The position numbers were made by a program, and so were the translations under genes. A stretch of 5,079 bases of DNA. It comes from Methylobacteriaceae bacterium (GTDB lineage: Bacteria > Pseudomonadota > Alphaproteobacteria > Rhizobiales > Beijerinckiaceae). Shown one piece after another: positions 5,077-5,079 of this stretch (positions within the stretch are counted from its first letter, which is position 1; each line of letters starts with the position of its first letter). Location: assembly GCA_019247255.1 (NCBI GenBank), contig JAFAPJ010000439.1, forward strand, positions 1 to 5,079, read 5' to 3'. Under the pieces are notes generated by a model, which had not been told where the DNA came from, did no database searches, and saw only the letters and a program-made list of their open reading frames with translations.

Positions 5077-5079
5077 GCG

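Noticed and set aside
1..5079. Mobile element, CRISPR, tRNA or defence system
   Set aside because: No transposase, terminal repeats, regular spacer arrays, tRNA-like folds or defence domains were seen; composition is uniform along the window.

Overview
This is a GC-rich window with dense coding on the minus strand. Codon use and protein style suggest an alphaproteobacterium, perhaps a Hyphomicrobiales member of the Methylobacterium/Bradyrhizobium type. That assignment is an impression from composition, not a search result. The window holds one six-gene leftward gene set and one divergent regulator on the plus strand.

Reading leftward in transcription order, the set is: permease A (4158-3490, TTG start), permease B (3482-2841), a periplasmic substrate-binding protein with a Tat-like signal (2799-1966), an ABC ATPase (1951-1181), a type II 3-dehydroquinate dehydratase homologue (1141-689), and a 3-dehydroshikimate dehydratase of the QuiC/sugar-phosphate-isomerase-like TIM-barrel family (641 to the window edge, 3' end missing). 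Gaps are 7 to 47 bases and all six genes share a strand, so they look like one operon. The first four genes form a complete importer of the polar amino acid (PAAT/HisQMPJ) type. On the plus strand, 4303-5076 encodes a GntR-family regulator with an FCD ligand domain.

The genes read as a scavenging pathway. The importer brings in a small carboxylic acid. The AroQ-like enzyme would convert dehydroquinate to dehydroshikimate, and QuiC would convert dehydroshikimate to protocatechuate, which feeds the beta-ketoadipate pathway. The GntR/FCD protein would sense a pathway metabolite. Two features make this more than a routine operon. The binding protein keeps the carboxylate-binding Arg of amino-acid binding proteins but has lost the residues that hold the alpha-amino group, which fits a hydroxy-acid ligand such as quinate or shikimate. 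The AroQ homologue has Phe and Tyr in place of a His and an Arg that contact substrate in characterised type II enzymes, so its substrate may not be dehydroquinate itself.

The divergent intergenic region (4159-4302, 144 bases) carries four separate inverted repeats. One is a perfect 15-base palindrome (4238-4252), one lies over the regulator's start codon (4292-4304), and one is a stem-loop directly upstream of the Shine-Dalgarno of the first transporter gene (4170-4190). No RNA genes, insertion sequences, CRISPR arrays or att sites were seen.
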